Shown in pieces: positions 25,261-33,678 of a stretch of 64,000 nt of DNA (its first letter is position 1; each line of letters opens with the position of its first letter). The stretch spans positions 992,001-1,056,000 of the forward strand of contig NZ_CANKYW010000001.1 of the NCBI RefSeq assembly GCF_947488135.1, given 5' to 3'. Under the pieces are notes generated by a model. It was not told where the DNA came from, searched no databases, and saw only the letters and a program-made list of their open reading frames with translations. The position numbers and the translations under genes are program-made. Source of the stretch: an uncultured Marivita sp. (GTDB taxonomy: Bacteria > Pseudomonadota > Alphaproteobacteria > Rhodobacterales > Rhodobacteraceae).

Positions 25261-25823
25261 TGGGTGTTAGCCGTGATCATCTGCATGCGCTCTACGCCGA
25301 AACCTCGGATCCCTGGAACTTCGAGAACAGCGAATATGAGCAGGCCAAGTTCGCCGCGACCTTGGCGGCCCTGTCGAAACCGCATTACATCTCAGCCTTT
25401 GAGCTGGGCTGCGGCAATGGGCAGCTTGCCCGCCATCTTGTGAGAGTATGCGACACCTATACCGGCATGGACGCTGTGGCCATCGCGGTTGAGGCAGCAC
25501 GCCGGGCGGTGCCAGATGCCTGCTTCATTCACGGATTTTACCCTTGTTCGCTGCCCGAGGAATGTTTCGATCTGCTGATCCTGTCCGAGATACTCTACTT
25601 CCTGGGACCCGATAGCCTGCGGAAACTGTCCTCCGAGATCGCTATCGCTTGGCCGCACGCCGAGGTGCTGTGCGTGACCTGGCTTGGCGAGACTGGCCAC
25701 GCGCTACAAGGTCGAGAAGCACTGGCGATCTTCACGACCGAACTGACGAGCCACGTATTCGACCGTATGGCTCAGACCGACGACTATCGCATAGATCGCG
25801 GTTTGCCGAGGGCGTGGTCATGA
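25260..25823 (+). CDS. NodS-like SAM-dependent methyltransferase
   Basis: About 187 residues, class I methyltransferase fold. It begins DHLHALYAETSDPWNFENSEYEQAKFAATLAAL, the hallmark opening of the NodS family, followed by the SAM-binding motif FELGCGNGQLARHL and LLILSEILYFLGPDSL. NodS methylates the deacetylated amino sugar of lipochitooligosaccharide Nod factors. Here the upstream deacetylase could supply the free amine. A GTG (25,257) and an ATG (25,260) are alternative starts behind GGAGG. The stop overlaps the next glycosyltransferase start. Confidence 0.82.
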   Translation: MGVSRDHLHALYAETSDPWNFENSEYEQAKFAATLAALSKPHYISAFELGCGNGQLARHLVRVCDTYTGMDAVAIAVEAARRAVPDACFIHGFYPCSLPEECFDLLILSEILYFLGPDSLRKLSSEIAIAWPHAEVLCVTWLGETGHALQGREALAIFTTELTSHVFDRMAQTDDYRIDRGLPRAWS

Positions 25824-26932
25824 GCCCCCCCGTTGCCAAAGACACCGCCATTGTCATTCCGGCGCGCAATGAGGAGGCCCGCATCGGGGCATGCCTGTCT
25901 GCTTTGTCCGCACAAGCCTCTGCCCGCGTATCGGTGATTCTGGTGGTCAATAATACGACCGACCGCACAATCGACATCGCACGGGCGGTCGCGATCCGGT
26001 CGGGTCTGGATATGACGGTAGTTGACCTCAAGCTTTCGCCGTCAGAGGGCGTCGGAACGGCCCGGAAGTTCGGTTGTGATCATGCCCTCAGGACTATGCC
26101 CGACCTCCGGTACCTCCTGACGACGGATGCGGATTGTATCACCGCGCCGAATTGGGTCGCACGCAATCTCGCTCATCTTCAAATCGTAGATGTGGTCTGC
26201 GGCAAGGTCGATCTGATCGCGGATGAAGCCGAGATTCTGGACGGCATGAACAGGAAATTGGCTGAACGGGAAAGTGTCTACAGAGGTTTGGTCCAGGATA
26301 TCTACGCAACCTACTCGACGTCGTCCACAGATATCAGCGGAACCCACGGCGAGGCAGCAGGGGCAAGCCTCTCGTTTGGAAAGCCTGCCTATTTGGCTGT
26401 GGGCGGCTTCGCCCCCATCGTCTGCGGTGAAGATCGCAGGATCGTCCGATCGTTTCGCAGAGCGGGCTATGAGGTGCGTCATGCCTCCGATGTGACGGTG
26501 CGAGCCTCATGTCGCCTGTCCGGTCGCGCGACGGGCGGGATGTCGGATGCGCTTCGGGCGCGGTTCAACGGCACGGACTACCTGATCGATGACTGCCTGC
26601 CTCCTGCGGATTGGCTGGTCCGGCAGGCGGTCCGCAAGGCGCTTGGTCCCTGGCCACCTTATGTGCCTGCACATTTGCGCCTCAACGTGCAGGACCTGCC
26701 GCGGCACATAAAGCTGCTCAGAAACTTCAACAATTCTGAGCGGTTGATATCCGCCTCAAATGCTCTGGCTGCGGCGCTACCGTCTTTTGAATTCGGTATG
26801 CCGACGCCGGACAAGCGATCGGCGATTATCCCCAATGATCCCGATTTACGGGCACGCACCGCCACAGATCAGTGCATGCCCATCACCACTGAAACCAACG
26901 GGTCGGGGAAGCCGACCTCGAAAGGAGCCTAA
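25820..26932 (+). CDS. Glycosyltransferase family 2
   Basis: A 370-residue GT2 enzyme: TAIVIPARNEEARIGACLSAL, VVNNTTDRTIDIAR, the metal site TTDADCITAPNWV and GGFAPIVCGEDRRIVRSFRRAG. The ATG at 25,820 overlaps the methyltransferase stop; an upstream in-frame extension of 57 codons lies within that gene and is ignored. The last 40 residues are polar and probably disordered. The DUF892 gene begins after a single base, so the operon runs on into it. Confidence 0.83.
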   Translation: MSPPVAKDTAIVIPARNEEARIGACLSALSAQASARVSVILVVNNTTDRTIDIARAVAIRSGLDMTVVDLKLSPSEGVGTARKFGCDHALRTMPDLRYLLTTDADCITAPNWVARNLAHLQIVDVVCGKVDLIADEAEILDGMNRKLAERESVYRGLVQDIYATYSTSSTDISGTHGEAAGASLSFGKPAYLAVGGFAPIVCGEDRRIVRSFRRAGYEVRHASDVTVRASCRLSGRATGGMSDALRARFNGTDYLIDDCLPPADWLVRQAVRKALGPWPPYVPAHLRLNVQDLPRHIKLLRNFNNSERLISASNALAAALPSFEFGMPTPDKRSAIIPNDPDLRARTATDQCMPITTETNGSGKPTSKGA

Positions 26933-26933
26933 C

Positions 26934-27422
26934 ATGACCACGTTGAAAGACCTTTACACCGAAGAACTCCAGGACCTTTGGTCCGCGAATGACCAGATGT
27001 CGGATGTGGTGTCGGCCATGGCCGACAAAGCGTCCGACAGCAAACTGGCCGACCGGCTGAGTTCGGCCAAGGACGGGATCGATCAGCATACCCGGCTGCT
27101 GAAATCCCTTCTTAATGACACCGATGCCGAAATGAAGAAGGAACACTGCAAAGGCATGGAGGGCCTTGTGAAAGAGGCCAGGAAACACGCCCTCGACAGT
27201 GATATGTCCGGCGCCGCGCTGGATGTTGCAATCATCGCGCAGTATCAGCGTCTGTGCCACTACGGTATTGCCGGGTTCGGAACGGCGAAGGCATTCGCCG
27301 AAGCGCTCGGTCAGGACGACGCTGCTCAAAAATTGGATCAGGCTTTGGACAAGATCTATGGTTCAGACGACTTCATGACGGAATTGGCAGAGCGCTCTCG
27401 CAATCTCGACGCGATGGTTTGA
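26934..27422 (+). CDS. DUF892/YciF-type ferritin-like protein
   Basis: A 162-residue four-helix-bundle protein of the YciE/YciF (DUF892) family: MTTLKDLYTEELQDLWSAN with the first Glu ligand, then KSLLNDTDAEMKKEHCKGMEGLVKEA and VAIIAQYQRLCHYGIAGFGTAKAFAEALG. Relatives bind a di-iron site and are induced by osmotic and general stress. AAAGGAG precedes the ATG at 26,934. The longer ORF beginning at 26,760 is an overlap artefact. It follows the last glycosyltransferase after one base, placing a stress ferritin-like gene at the end of the EcfG-controlled glycan operon. Confidence 0.85.
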   Translation: MTTLKDLYTEELQDLWSANDQMSDVVSAMADKASDSKLADRLSSAKDGIDQHTRLLKSLLNDTDAEMKKEHCKGMEGLVKEARKHALDSDMSGAALDVAIIAQYQRLCHYGIAGFGTAKAFAEALGQDDAAQKLDQALDKIYGSDDFMTELAERSRNLDAMV

Positions 27423-27435
27423 TCGGTGTACCTGC

Positions 27436-27465
27436 GCAGCGGATGCGGAATGTCGCGTCCGCTGC
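27436..27465. terminator. Hairpin terminator between convergent DUF892 and response-regulator genes
   Basis: GCAGCGGA (27,436-27,443) pairs perfectly with TCCGCTGC (27,458-27,465); the loop can add a GCG/CGC pair. It lies 14 bases after the DUF892 stop. No strong T-tract follows. Confidence 0.5.
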
Positions 27466-27525
27466 ATCTCACAATGCGCGTCTCACACCAAAGTCTTGAA
27501 AGCTAGTCACACTTTCAGCAGCGCG

Positions 27526-27930
27526 TTATTGCTCCGTTCGCTTTTGCTTCGAACGATGTTCTGTCAAAGAACGGTCAGCTAGATCCAGCGCCTGATGCAG
27601 CAGATGCGGCGCGATTGGCTTTCCAACAAACGCGATTGGATCCAGTTCGACTAACCTGGGCCGCATATTCGCATCGAGGTTTCCGCTCACGAATATGGAA
27701 TGCAATCCGAATTGCTGTAACATTTCCTGGGCAACCGCTACGCCACTTTGGCCGCCCCTCAAGCGCAAATCCATCGTGCATATATCGGGCTTGCTCTGAC
27801 CCACAAATCTGACCGCAGACTCAAGTGTATCGGCAGGACCGACCGGGATATGGCCGAATTCCTCAATCAGATCCATGAGGTCTGTTGCAATTAGAAACTC
27901 GTCCTCAACGACGAGGACACGCAAGGTCAC
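27526..27930 (-). CDS. Single-domain response regulator
   Basis: A 134-residue CheY-like receiver with no output domain. The acidic pair is in VVEDEF, the phospho-acceptor Asp54 in ICTMDLRLRG, the Thr/Ser position in SIFVSGN and the conserved Lys in FVGKPIAP. The start lies four bases after the stop of the HWE-type kinase upstream, so kinase and regulator form one operon. Such stand-alone receivers commonly feed phosphate into other regulators, such as PhyR in the general stress response; that link is an inference here. Confidence 0.88.
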   Translation of the reverse strand: MTLRVLVVEDEFLIATDLMDLIEEFGHIPVGPADTLESAVRFVGQSKPDICTMDLRLRGGQSGVAVAQEMLQQFGLHSIFVSGNLDANMRPRLVELDPIAFVGKPIAPHLLHQALDLADRSLTEHRSKQKRTEQ

Positions 27931-27934
27931 CGCT

Positions 27935-29056
27935 CTATCCTTTTAATGGTATTCTCAGATGAACGCGGTGACCCTCCCCCTCGTTCCCTTCGGATATTGT
28001 CGCAGAGACCTGACCTACGAGCCCGTCAATGATCCGTGAACCAAGATTGCCCGATGCTTCCGCCGATTTTCCCACGCCGTTATCTGCCACGCATACAGTC
28101 AGATGATCGTTCTCAGCCGAAACCTTGACCTCAATCACGCCCATCCGTCCGTTGGGGAAAGCATGCTTGAACGCGTTGGTCACCAACTCATTGATGAGCA
28201 GTGCCATAGATATCGCCAAATCTGTCGAGACTTCCATCTCAACCGATTCGTAGGTGAGCGTGACACCCGATTGACCTGCGAGACTGTCGCTGATGGCCTC
28301 GCACAGCTCGCCCACGTAATCCTTTATCCGGATCGTCGCAAAACCGCCGGTACGATAGATCAATTCATGCACAGAGCTGATGGCATTGACGCGTGCTGAT
28401 GCACGGCTGAGGCTGCTCCGCGTCTCATCCGTCTGTGCCGCCCTTCCCTCTAAGCGCAGAAGGGTCGATACCAACTGCAGACTGTTCTTGATACGATGAT
28501 TGACCTCCTGCAGCAGAACTTCTCTGGCCTCCAGCTCCTGCTGCAGTTCGCGCGCGGTCAGAACTTTCTCCGTCGTCTCGCTGCAAATGACGAGCACACC
28601 GCCAACTCCGCTGGCGGATGACGGATCGTCAATCGGACTGTAGCTGTAGGTCCAGAACACCTCATCGCGTGCACCCTTGCGGGTGATGGGAACGAGGTGA
28701 TCTTTATGCCAGGTAGCGCCCTTGCCACTCATCACGATCTTGATCTGGGGGCCAATGATATCCCAAATCTCGTCCCAGACCTCGCGCGCTGGTTTCCCAA
28801 GCGCGCCGGGATGCAATTCAGGGCCCAGCGACTGGGAGTAAGCATCGTTGTATAAGCATGTAAGCTCCGGTCCCCAGAACACAAAGATGGGGTGGTTTGT
28901 CGTCAACATCAACCGAACAACGATCCGAAGCTCTGTCGGCCAGGTATCCGGCGGTCCGAGCGAGGTTTTGGCCCAGTCCTTTGACCGGATGGCTGCACCC
29001 ATCTCACCGCCGCCTGTCAAAAACGCAGTAGCCTTTGACGTCTTTATATCCTGCAT
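27935..29056 (-). CDS. PAS-containing sensor histidine kinase (HWE/HisKA_2 type)
   Basis: About 373 residues, cytoplasmic. An N-terminal PAS-like sensor (WPTELRIVVRLMLTTNHPIFVFWGPELTCLYNDAY, about 39-73; WTYSYSPIDDP, 135-145) precedes the HisKA_2 helix with His187 in LLQEVNHRIKNSLQ, then a HATPase domain (LLINELVTNAFKHAFP and VADNGVGK). There are no membrane segments, so a soluble or light/redox ligand is likely; no flavin-type NCRFLQ motif is seen. The start at 29,056 begins the conserved part; an 88-codon upstream extension is not family-like. Operon with the downstream receiver gene. Confidence 0.85.
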   Translation of the reverse strand: MQDIKTSKATAFLTGGGEMGAAIRSKDWAKTSLGPPDTWPTELRIVVRLMLTTNHPIFVFWGPELTCLYNDAYSQSLGPELHPGALGKPAREVWDEIWDIIGPQIKIVMSGKGATWHKDHLVPITRKGARDEVFWTYSYSPIDDPSSASGVGGVLVICSETTEKVLTARELQQELEAREVLLQEVNHRIKNSLQLVSTLLRLEGRAAQTDETRSSLSRASARVNAISSVHELIYRTGGFATIRIKDYVGELCEAISDSLAGQSGVTLTYESVEMEVSTDLAISMALLINELVTNAFKHAFPNGRMGVIEVKVSAENDHLTVCVADNGVGKSAEASGNLGSRIIDGLVGQVSATISEGNEGEGHRVHLRIPLKG

Positions 29057-29521
29057 ACTGAGGCACCTATCGCGCAGCTGAGCACCACCGACCGGTTCGC
29101 GCTTGATAAAATGAACTATAAAGTGTTTCGCGGGTTCTGTCGAACACCCAATCAGCGAGTTCTGAGCCTGCGTTGAGCGAACGAAGTTAATCTGACGCAG
29201 ATGCAGTTTGCCAAATACACCCCCGATGCGCTGCTTGGCTCTTTGTCCTGTGGGTCTCGCGCGACATCCCTCTGGGCTGAGACGTGTCGAGATCGCTACG
29301 GGTATAAGCTTTTGCCCCAACGGACATCGGTATCAAAACGCGCGCAATAGCTGCATAGCTGAATTGTCAAACGACAAAGATGATCGGTATTCGATAGCTC
29401 GCAGACACAGTCAAAGTTTTCGCGGTGTGTTGAGGCATTGATAGCTTTGACTTGAAGCATATCATATTGCACAAATTCAATGCAGGTTGTGGCAGCGTTT
29501 TGGAAGGCCAAAGAGGAGCGA
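29057..29521. other. Divergent promoter region between two kinase operons
   Basis: 465 bases between two divergently transcribed HWE-type kinases. No gene with a ribosome site and coding character was found, and no GGAAC/CGTT pair at the right spacing. It should hold the promoters of both kinase operons. Confidence 0.4.
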
Positions 29522-30885
29522 ATGTCTGAGCTCACACAAAAAGAGGTGAGGCCCGGTCGCGGCACATCGGCGGAATGCGCATTCCTGGCATTTCACGATA
29601 TGACCCCTGATGGATTCATGATGTTCCGCCCGGTCCGCGAAGCTGGCAAAATCGTCGACCTCGAATGGACGTTCGTGAACAAGGCAGCCGGAAACATCAT
29701 CGGACGCGAACCGGCAGAACTGATCGGAAAACACCTGTTGGTCGAGATGCCCGGGAACAAGGATGAAGGTCTGTTCGATGCCTACACAAGGGTCATCGAA
29801 ACCGGTCAGACCTGGCAGAATGAATTTCACTACGATCATGGCGATATCACTGCTTGGTTCCGAACCACTGCGACCAAGTCCGGCGATGGGCTGGCGTTGT
29901 CTTTTGCGGACATCTCGGAATCCCGGGCCGGCGAAGAACGACTCAAAAGCTTGATCGACGGCGTGCTCGCCTTTGTCGGCGTTCTTTCTTTGGATGGCAT
30001 CTTGCTGGAAGCAAATGAGCCAGCCATCGCCGCGGCGGGGGAGGTCGCGATCAATTAATCGGGCGTCCGTTCTGGGACTGCTATTGGTGGGACGTCGATC
30101 AGGCCACGAAGGACCGGCTGAAACACGCGGTTGCCACAGCCGCCAACGGCGAACGGGTGCGTTATGATGCCGAAATCCGAGTCGTCGGTAACCAGCGGCT
30201 CTGGATCGATTTTCAAATCGCCCCGGTGTTCAACGCTGCTGGAGAGGTAACCGAGCTCATCCCATCCGGTGTGGACATTAGCGAACGCAAGCTTGCGGAA
30301 GAGCACCGCGAGCTTCTGATACGGGAGCTCAGCCACCGGGTCAAAAATACGCTGGCGACGATCCAATCCATCGCGGGGCAGTCCGCCCGGGCCGCTGACA
30401 CAATGGATGATTTCCGCGCGTCGTTCAGTGCGCGTCTGCGCGCCATTGCAGCCTCCCATGACTTGCTGGTTGAGTTTGATCATGACGTCGTGCCGGTGGA
30501 AGCCCTCGTGCGGGGTCAGGTTCTGCAATATGCGGCGTCAGAAGAACAACTTTCTGTTGAAGGCAAGCAGATTGATCTACCTGGTGATGTCGCTCACGCG
30601 CTTGGTTTGGTCTTGCATGAACTGGCGACAAATGCTGCCAAATATGGCGCATTATCATCGGAGTCCGGAATCGTACGAGTGTCTTGGACTGTCGAAGTGG
30701 ATCGTGCGACGCCGAGACTTTTTCTGGAATGGCGAGAACGTGGCGGACCCAAAGTCGAACCACCAACCCGCCGAGGCTTTGGAAGTCGCTTGATTGAACG
30801 AAGCCTTGCAACCAGCGGCGACAACGCCGTGATGCAGTATGACCCTCAGGGTCTATCATGCGATATAGTTATGGACCTCGAATGA
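29522..30885 (+). pseudogene. PAS-PAS sensor histidine kinase (HWE/HisKA_2), frameshifted
   Basis: The ATG at 29,522 follows GAGGAG. The first frame encodes a PAS domain (FMMFRPVREAGKIVDLEWTFVNKAAGNIIGREPAELIGKHLL) and the beginning of a second PAS, then ends at TAA 30,056-30,058. The next frame resumes at DQLIGRPFWDCYWWDVD and runs through the kinase core: LLIRELSHRVKNTLATIQSIAG (phospho-His), LVLHELATNAAKYGAL and GFGSRLIERSL. Joining after EVA requires one added base near 30,048, so a single-base deletion explains the break. ATGA overlap with the response-regulator gene downstream. Probably inactive unless the lesion is an assembly error. Confidence 0.83.
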
Positions 30886-31175
30886 AGGCACCTATGGAAA
30901 TTCTGATCGTAGAAGACGACCCGCTTATCGCGATGGACATGGAAGATGAGCTTTCTGATCGGGGCTATGCAGCCGTCTGTGCGAGAACGGTTTCGGACGC
31001 ACGTGAACTGCTGAAACGACGGACGCTGTCGTTCGCATTCCTCGATATGCACTTGCGAACTGATACGAGTTTCGATCTGGCAAGAGAGCTACGCTCCCGC
31101 GGTACTCCGTTTGCTTTCGTCTCCGGCAATGATTCCACGTCGCTTCCCGAAGACCTCCGTTCCAGCAACATCTTA

Positions 31176-32027
31176 GGCCGTGTTGACAAAAGGGGATTCA
31201 CAGTCACTGCTGGGCGTGATTCAAGCTGGTATCTGCGATGGAGACCAGCATGGCACGAGACTTGATGACGGACGAGGAATGGGCGTTCTTTGAACGGTTT
31301 ATCCTGTCAGTCCGAGCCCCGAACGGACGCAAACCTACCAACCACCGCCTTGTTCTGGATGGGATTTTCTGGATCGCTCGCACGGGCGCGCCGTGGCGCG
31401 ACCTGCCTGAGGATTTCGGGAAGTGGTCCAGCGTTTATCGGCAGTTCCGGCGTTGGACACTCGCGGGGCTCTGGGAGCAGATCATGGACGTCTTGAACGA
31501 AAGCGGGGCAGTGCCACACGCCCTGCAAATGATCGACAGCACAGTGGTCCGCGCCCATCATCAGGCAGCTGGCGCTAAAGGGGGACTCCGCGACAGGGTT
31601 TTGGGCGTTCGCGGGGTGGTTTCACGACCAAGATCCATCTCCTCGTCAATGCTGCAGGGCTGCCCATGAGGTCAGAGATCACCGCAGGTCAGACGTCGGA
31701 CTACCTCGGCTTCGATTTGGTGATGGCCGACAACCTGCCTACCCCAAGCGTCCTGCTGGCCGACCGTGGCTATGACGCTGACAAAATTCGAGAATCTATG
31801 GACAGACGAGGTGTCTTGCCCGTCATCCCAATGCGCAAGTCACGAAAGAAGCGCGTCGGCGTCGACCGGACCCTGTATCATCTACGCAACCTCGTCGAAC
31901 GGTGCTTCAACAAGTTGAAGAATGCCCGTCGTGTCGCCACCCGCTACGACAAGACTGCGGAGAGCTTCCTGGGCTTCATCGACATCACGTCGATCCGCCT
32001 CTGGCTCCGCCATTTGTCAACACGGCC
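31176..32027 (+). mobile_element. IS5-family element (IS427-like), 852 bp, apparently intact
   Basis: Perfect 15-base terminal inverted repeats: GGCCGTGTTGACAAA at 31,176-31,190 and its complement at 32,013-32,027. Flanking TA at 31,174-31,175 and 32,028-32,029 is the target duplication. It encodes a two-frame DDE transposase. It disrupts a response-regulator gene, whose frame is restored exactly when the element and one TA are removed. Confidence 0.92.
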
Positions 32028-32046
32028 TAGCTATCCATCAAATTAG
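31250..32046 (+). CDS. IS5-family transposase, two overlapping frames (predicted -1 frameshift)
   Basis: OrfA begins at 31,250 (MARDLMTDEEWAFFERFIL) and runs to 31,669, covering the N-terminal domain and first catalytic Asp (MIDSTVVRAHHQ). The second frame continues GFGRSRGGFTTKIHLLVN, LADRGYDADKI (second Asp) and LVERCFNKLKNARR (catalytic Glu), ending at 32,046. The switch is a -1 slip at AAAGGGGG (31,577-31,584), which restores KGGTPRQGFGRSRGG as in single-frame relatives; IS427-group elements are known for such programmed frameshifting. The stop lies 19 bases beyond the right inverted repeat, so the C-terminal residues come from flanking DNA. Confidence 0.82.
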
Positions 32047-32209
32047 CTCTAAGCCAGCAATGTTCGCAAAAATGCATTGGAAGCCTCCAACCTTGTCATA
32101 GCGATGGAGGATCGGACCGACTCCCTAGTAACCTGAGGCAGGTAGGGCGGACCGATGTGCGATCCGTGTGCAATCCGATTCGCAAAGAGACTTACGATTT
32201 CACAGATAC

Positions 32210-32482
32210 TTAGCCCTGATCGGTATCCAGTGGCTTCGACGGGTCTGGTTTCTTGCGGTTCGCCCTCGATCCCGTTTTGCGCGCTGCGGCGAACCCGCGG
32301 TCCGTGGACATGAAACGGTCCAGCATGGGTGCGACGAGGCGGGCAGGCTCAAGGTCCTGGCCGGTCTGTTGGCCGAGGACAGCCGCGTAGTCGCAAAGGT
32401 CGCGGTGCACATCGGCGGGAAGTTCCACGGCCAGCTTGACCGGCTTGTCGTCATGGATCGGACCAAGCTTCAGCTTCGTCAT
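32210..32482 (-). CDS. DUF2274 family protein of the conjugation module
   Basis: A 90-residue protein with a ribbon-helix-helix-like core (PVKLAVELPADVHRDLCDYAAVLGQQTG) and a basic tail. DUF2274 genes typically close trb operons of sphingomonad and rhodobacter conjugative elements, directly after trbI, as here with an ATGA overlap. It may bind DNA and regulate the operon; function not established. It is the last identifiable gene at this end of the element. Confidence 0.85.
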   Translation of the reverse strand: MTKLKLGPIHDDKPVKLAVELPADVHRDLCDYAAVLGQQTGQDLEPARLVAPMLDRFMSTDRGFAAARKTGSRANRKKPDPSKPLDTDQG

Positions 32483-33678
32483 CGGACTTCTCCCAAGGGC
32501 TCGAGGATCAGATCGCGGGTGACCATGACGCGGACGGGGAAGCCCGGGCGTATGGTCAGTGTCGGCGGGACGGCGAGCTGCTGCCGGACGATCTCGTCTC
32601 CGGTCCGTCCGATCGTGTCCTGTGCGGCCTCGCGGATGGCGCGGGCGACGTCATCCTCGCTGTCGGCCCCGCTTTCCAGGCCGAGGTTTAGGATCGTGGC
32701 GAGGCCTGCGGCGAGAAAGACGCGACCCCAATGATAGTTGACCCGGTCCTGCAGACCGGACGCGCCTGTTCCGTCAGTGCCGGGCGCGCGTTCCAGCACA
32801 ATGGAGCGACCATCCGGAAGGATGAGCCGGGTCCAGACGAGGAGCAGGCGGCTTTGCCCGGCCGCGACACGGCTGTCGTATTCTCCCAGCAGGCGCGCGC
32901 CTTGCGGGATCAGCAGGTATCGCCCGGACGGGCTGTCGTAGACGTTCGATGTCACCTGGGCCGAGATCTGGCCGGGAAGGTCGGAGCGCAGGCCGGTGAT
33001 CAGGGCGGCCGGGATCACCGTGCCGGCCTGCAGGATGTAGGGGCTGGGCGGCGGCACCATGCGCTGCGTACTAACGGTGTCCGTGTCTCCGGGACGGGTA
33101 AGGAACGCCTCCCGGTTTGAGACCGGATCGCTTGCCGTCGGGCTGCCCAAAGTGGAGGGAAAGAGCGCGCCGGTCGCGGGGGGCGTAGATGTGGGCTGTG
33201 CTCCGCCGCGTTGCATGGTTTGCGCCTCGGCGAAAAGGGCGCTCAGGCGGGCGGCGTCGAGTTCCTGAAGGCGGCGTTGTTCCTCCGGATCGACTGTGGG
33301 GGCCAATGGACCGGAAAGGGGCGGTGCCGGGACCGGCTGTCCGCGATCTTGCGCCCCAAGGATGGCGCGGCCCAGCTCACCGGGCAGTGGCGGGCCGAGA
33401 CGCGGGACATCGGCGTAATCCCGAGGCAATGTGGACAGCCCTTCGGCTGCCTGAATGCGTTCGGTGGAAAAGAGCTCGGTCTGGGTGCCCTCCTGCCGGT
33501 TGTTCTGCAGGGCCACGATCAGGATCGCGCCAAGGCCAAGGCCGCCGATTGCGGTGGTAAGGGCAATGGCCCGGCGGGACAGGCGCATGACACGGGGCGG
33601 ATCGGGCCTGAGGCGAAGCTCCTGGGCGATCTCTTCCTCGGTCCGTGTCGGCGGTTGCATATCAGGGGCTTGTGTCAT
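32479..33678 (-). CDS. trbI: Conjugal transfer protein TrbI (VirB10-like)
   Basis: About 399 residues. A short cytoplasmic N-terminus (EEEIAQELRLRPDPPRVMRLSRR), one membrane helix (about residues 38-58, ALTTAIGGLGLGAILIVAL), a Pro-rich periplasmic linker and the TrbI/VirB10 beta-barrel (ILQAGTVIPAALITGLRSDLPGQISAQVTSNVYDSPSGRYLLIPQGARLLGEYDS). It spans the envelope and couples the inner-membrane ATPases to the outer-membrane core. The start at 33,678 overlaps the trbG stop by four bases; a longer upstream frame lies inside trbG. Confidence 0.93.
   Translation of the reverse strand: MTQAPDMQPPTRTEEEIAQELRLRPDPPRVMRLSRRAIALTTAIGGLGLGAILIVALQNNRQEGTQTELFSTERIQAAEGLSTLPRDYADVPRLGPPLPGELGRAILGAQDRGQPVPAPPLSGPLAPTVDPEEQRRLQELDAARLSALFAEAQTMQRGGAQPTSTPPATGALFPSTLGSPTASDPVSNREAFLTRPGDTDTVSTQRMVPPPSPYILQAGTVIPAALITGLRSDLPGQISAQVTSNVYDSPSGRYLLIPQGARLLGEYDSRVAAGQSRLLLVWTRLILPDGRSIVLERAPGTDGTGASGLQDRVNYHWGRVFLAAGLATILNLGLESGADSEDDVARAIREAAQDTIGRTGDEIVRQQLAVPPTLTIRPGFPVRVMVTRDLILEPLGEVR

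Larger units (their letters stand above)
30882..32101 (+). pseudogene. Single-domain response regulator interrupted by an IS element
   Basis: Codons 1-98 (30,882-31,175) encode a receiver domain: ILIVEDDPLIAMDMEDEL, Asp55 in FAFLDMHL and PFAFVSGND. The insertion sequence at 31,176-32,027 then cuts it. Removing the IS and one copy of the TA duplication joins ...SSNIL to AIHQISSKPAMFAKMHW... and a stop at 32,099-32,101, giving an intact 121-residue receiver of normal length with the conserved Lys-Pro near its end. As it stands the ORF runs into the IS and makes a protein lacking the last strand-helix unit. Paired with the frameshifted kinase upstream. Confidence 0.85.
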
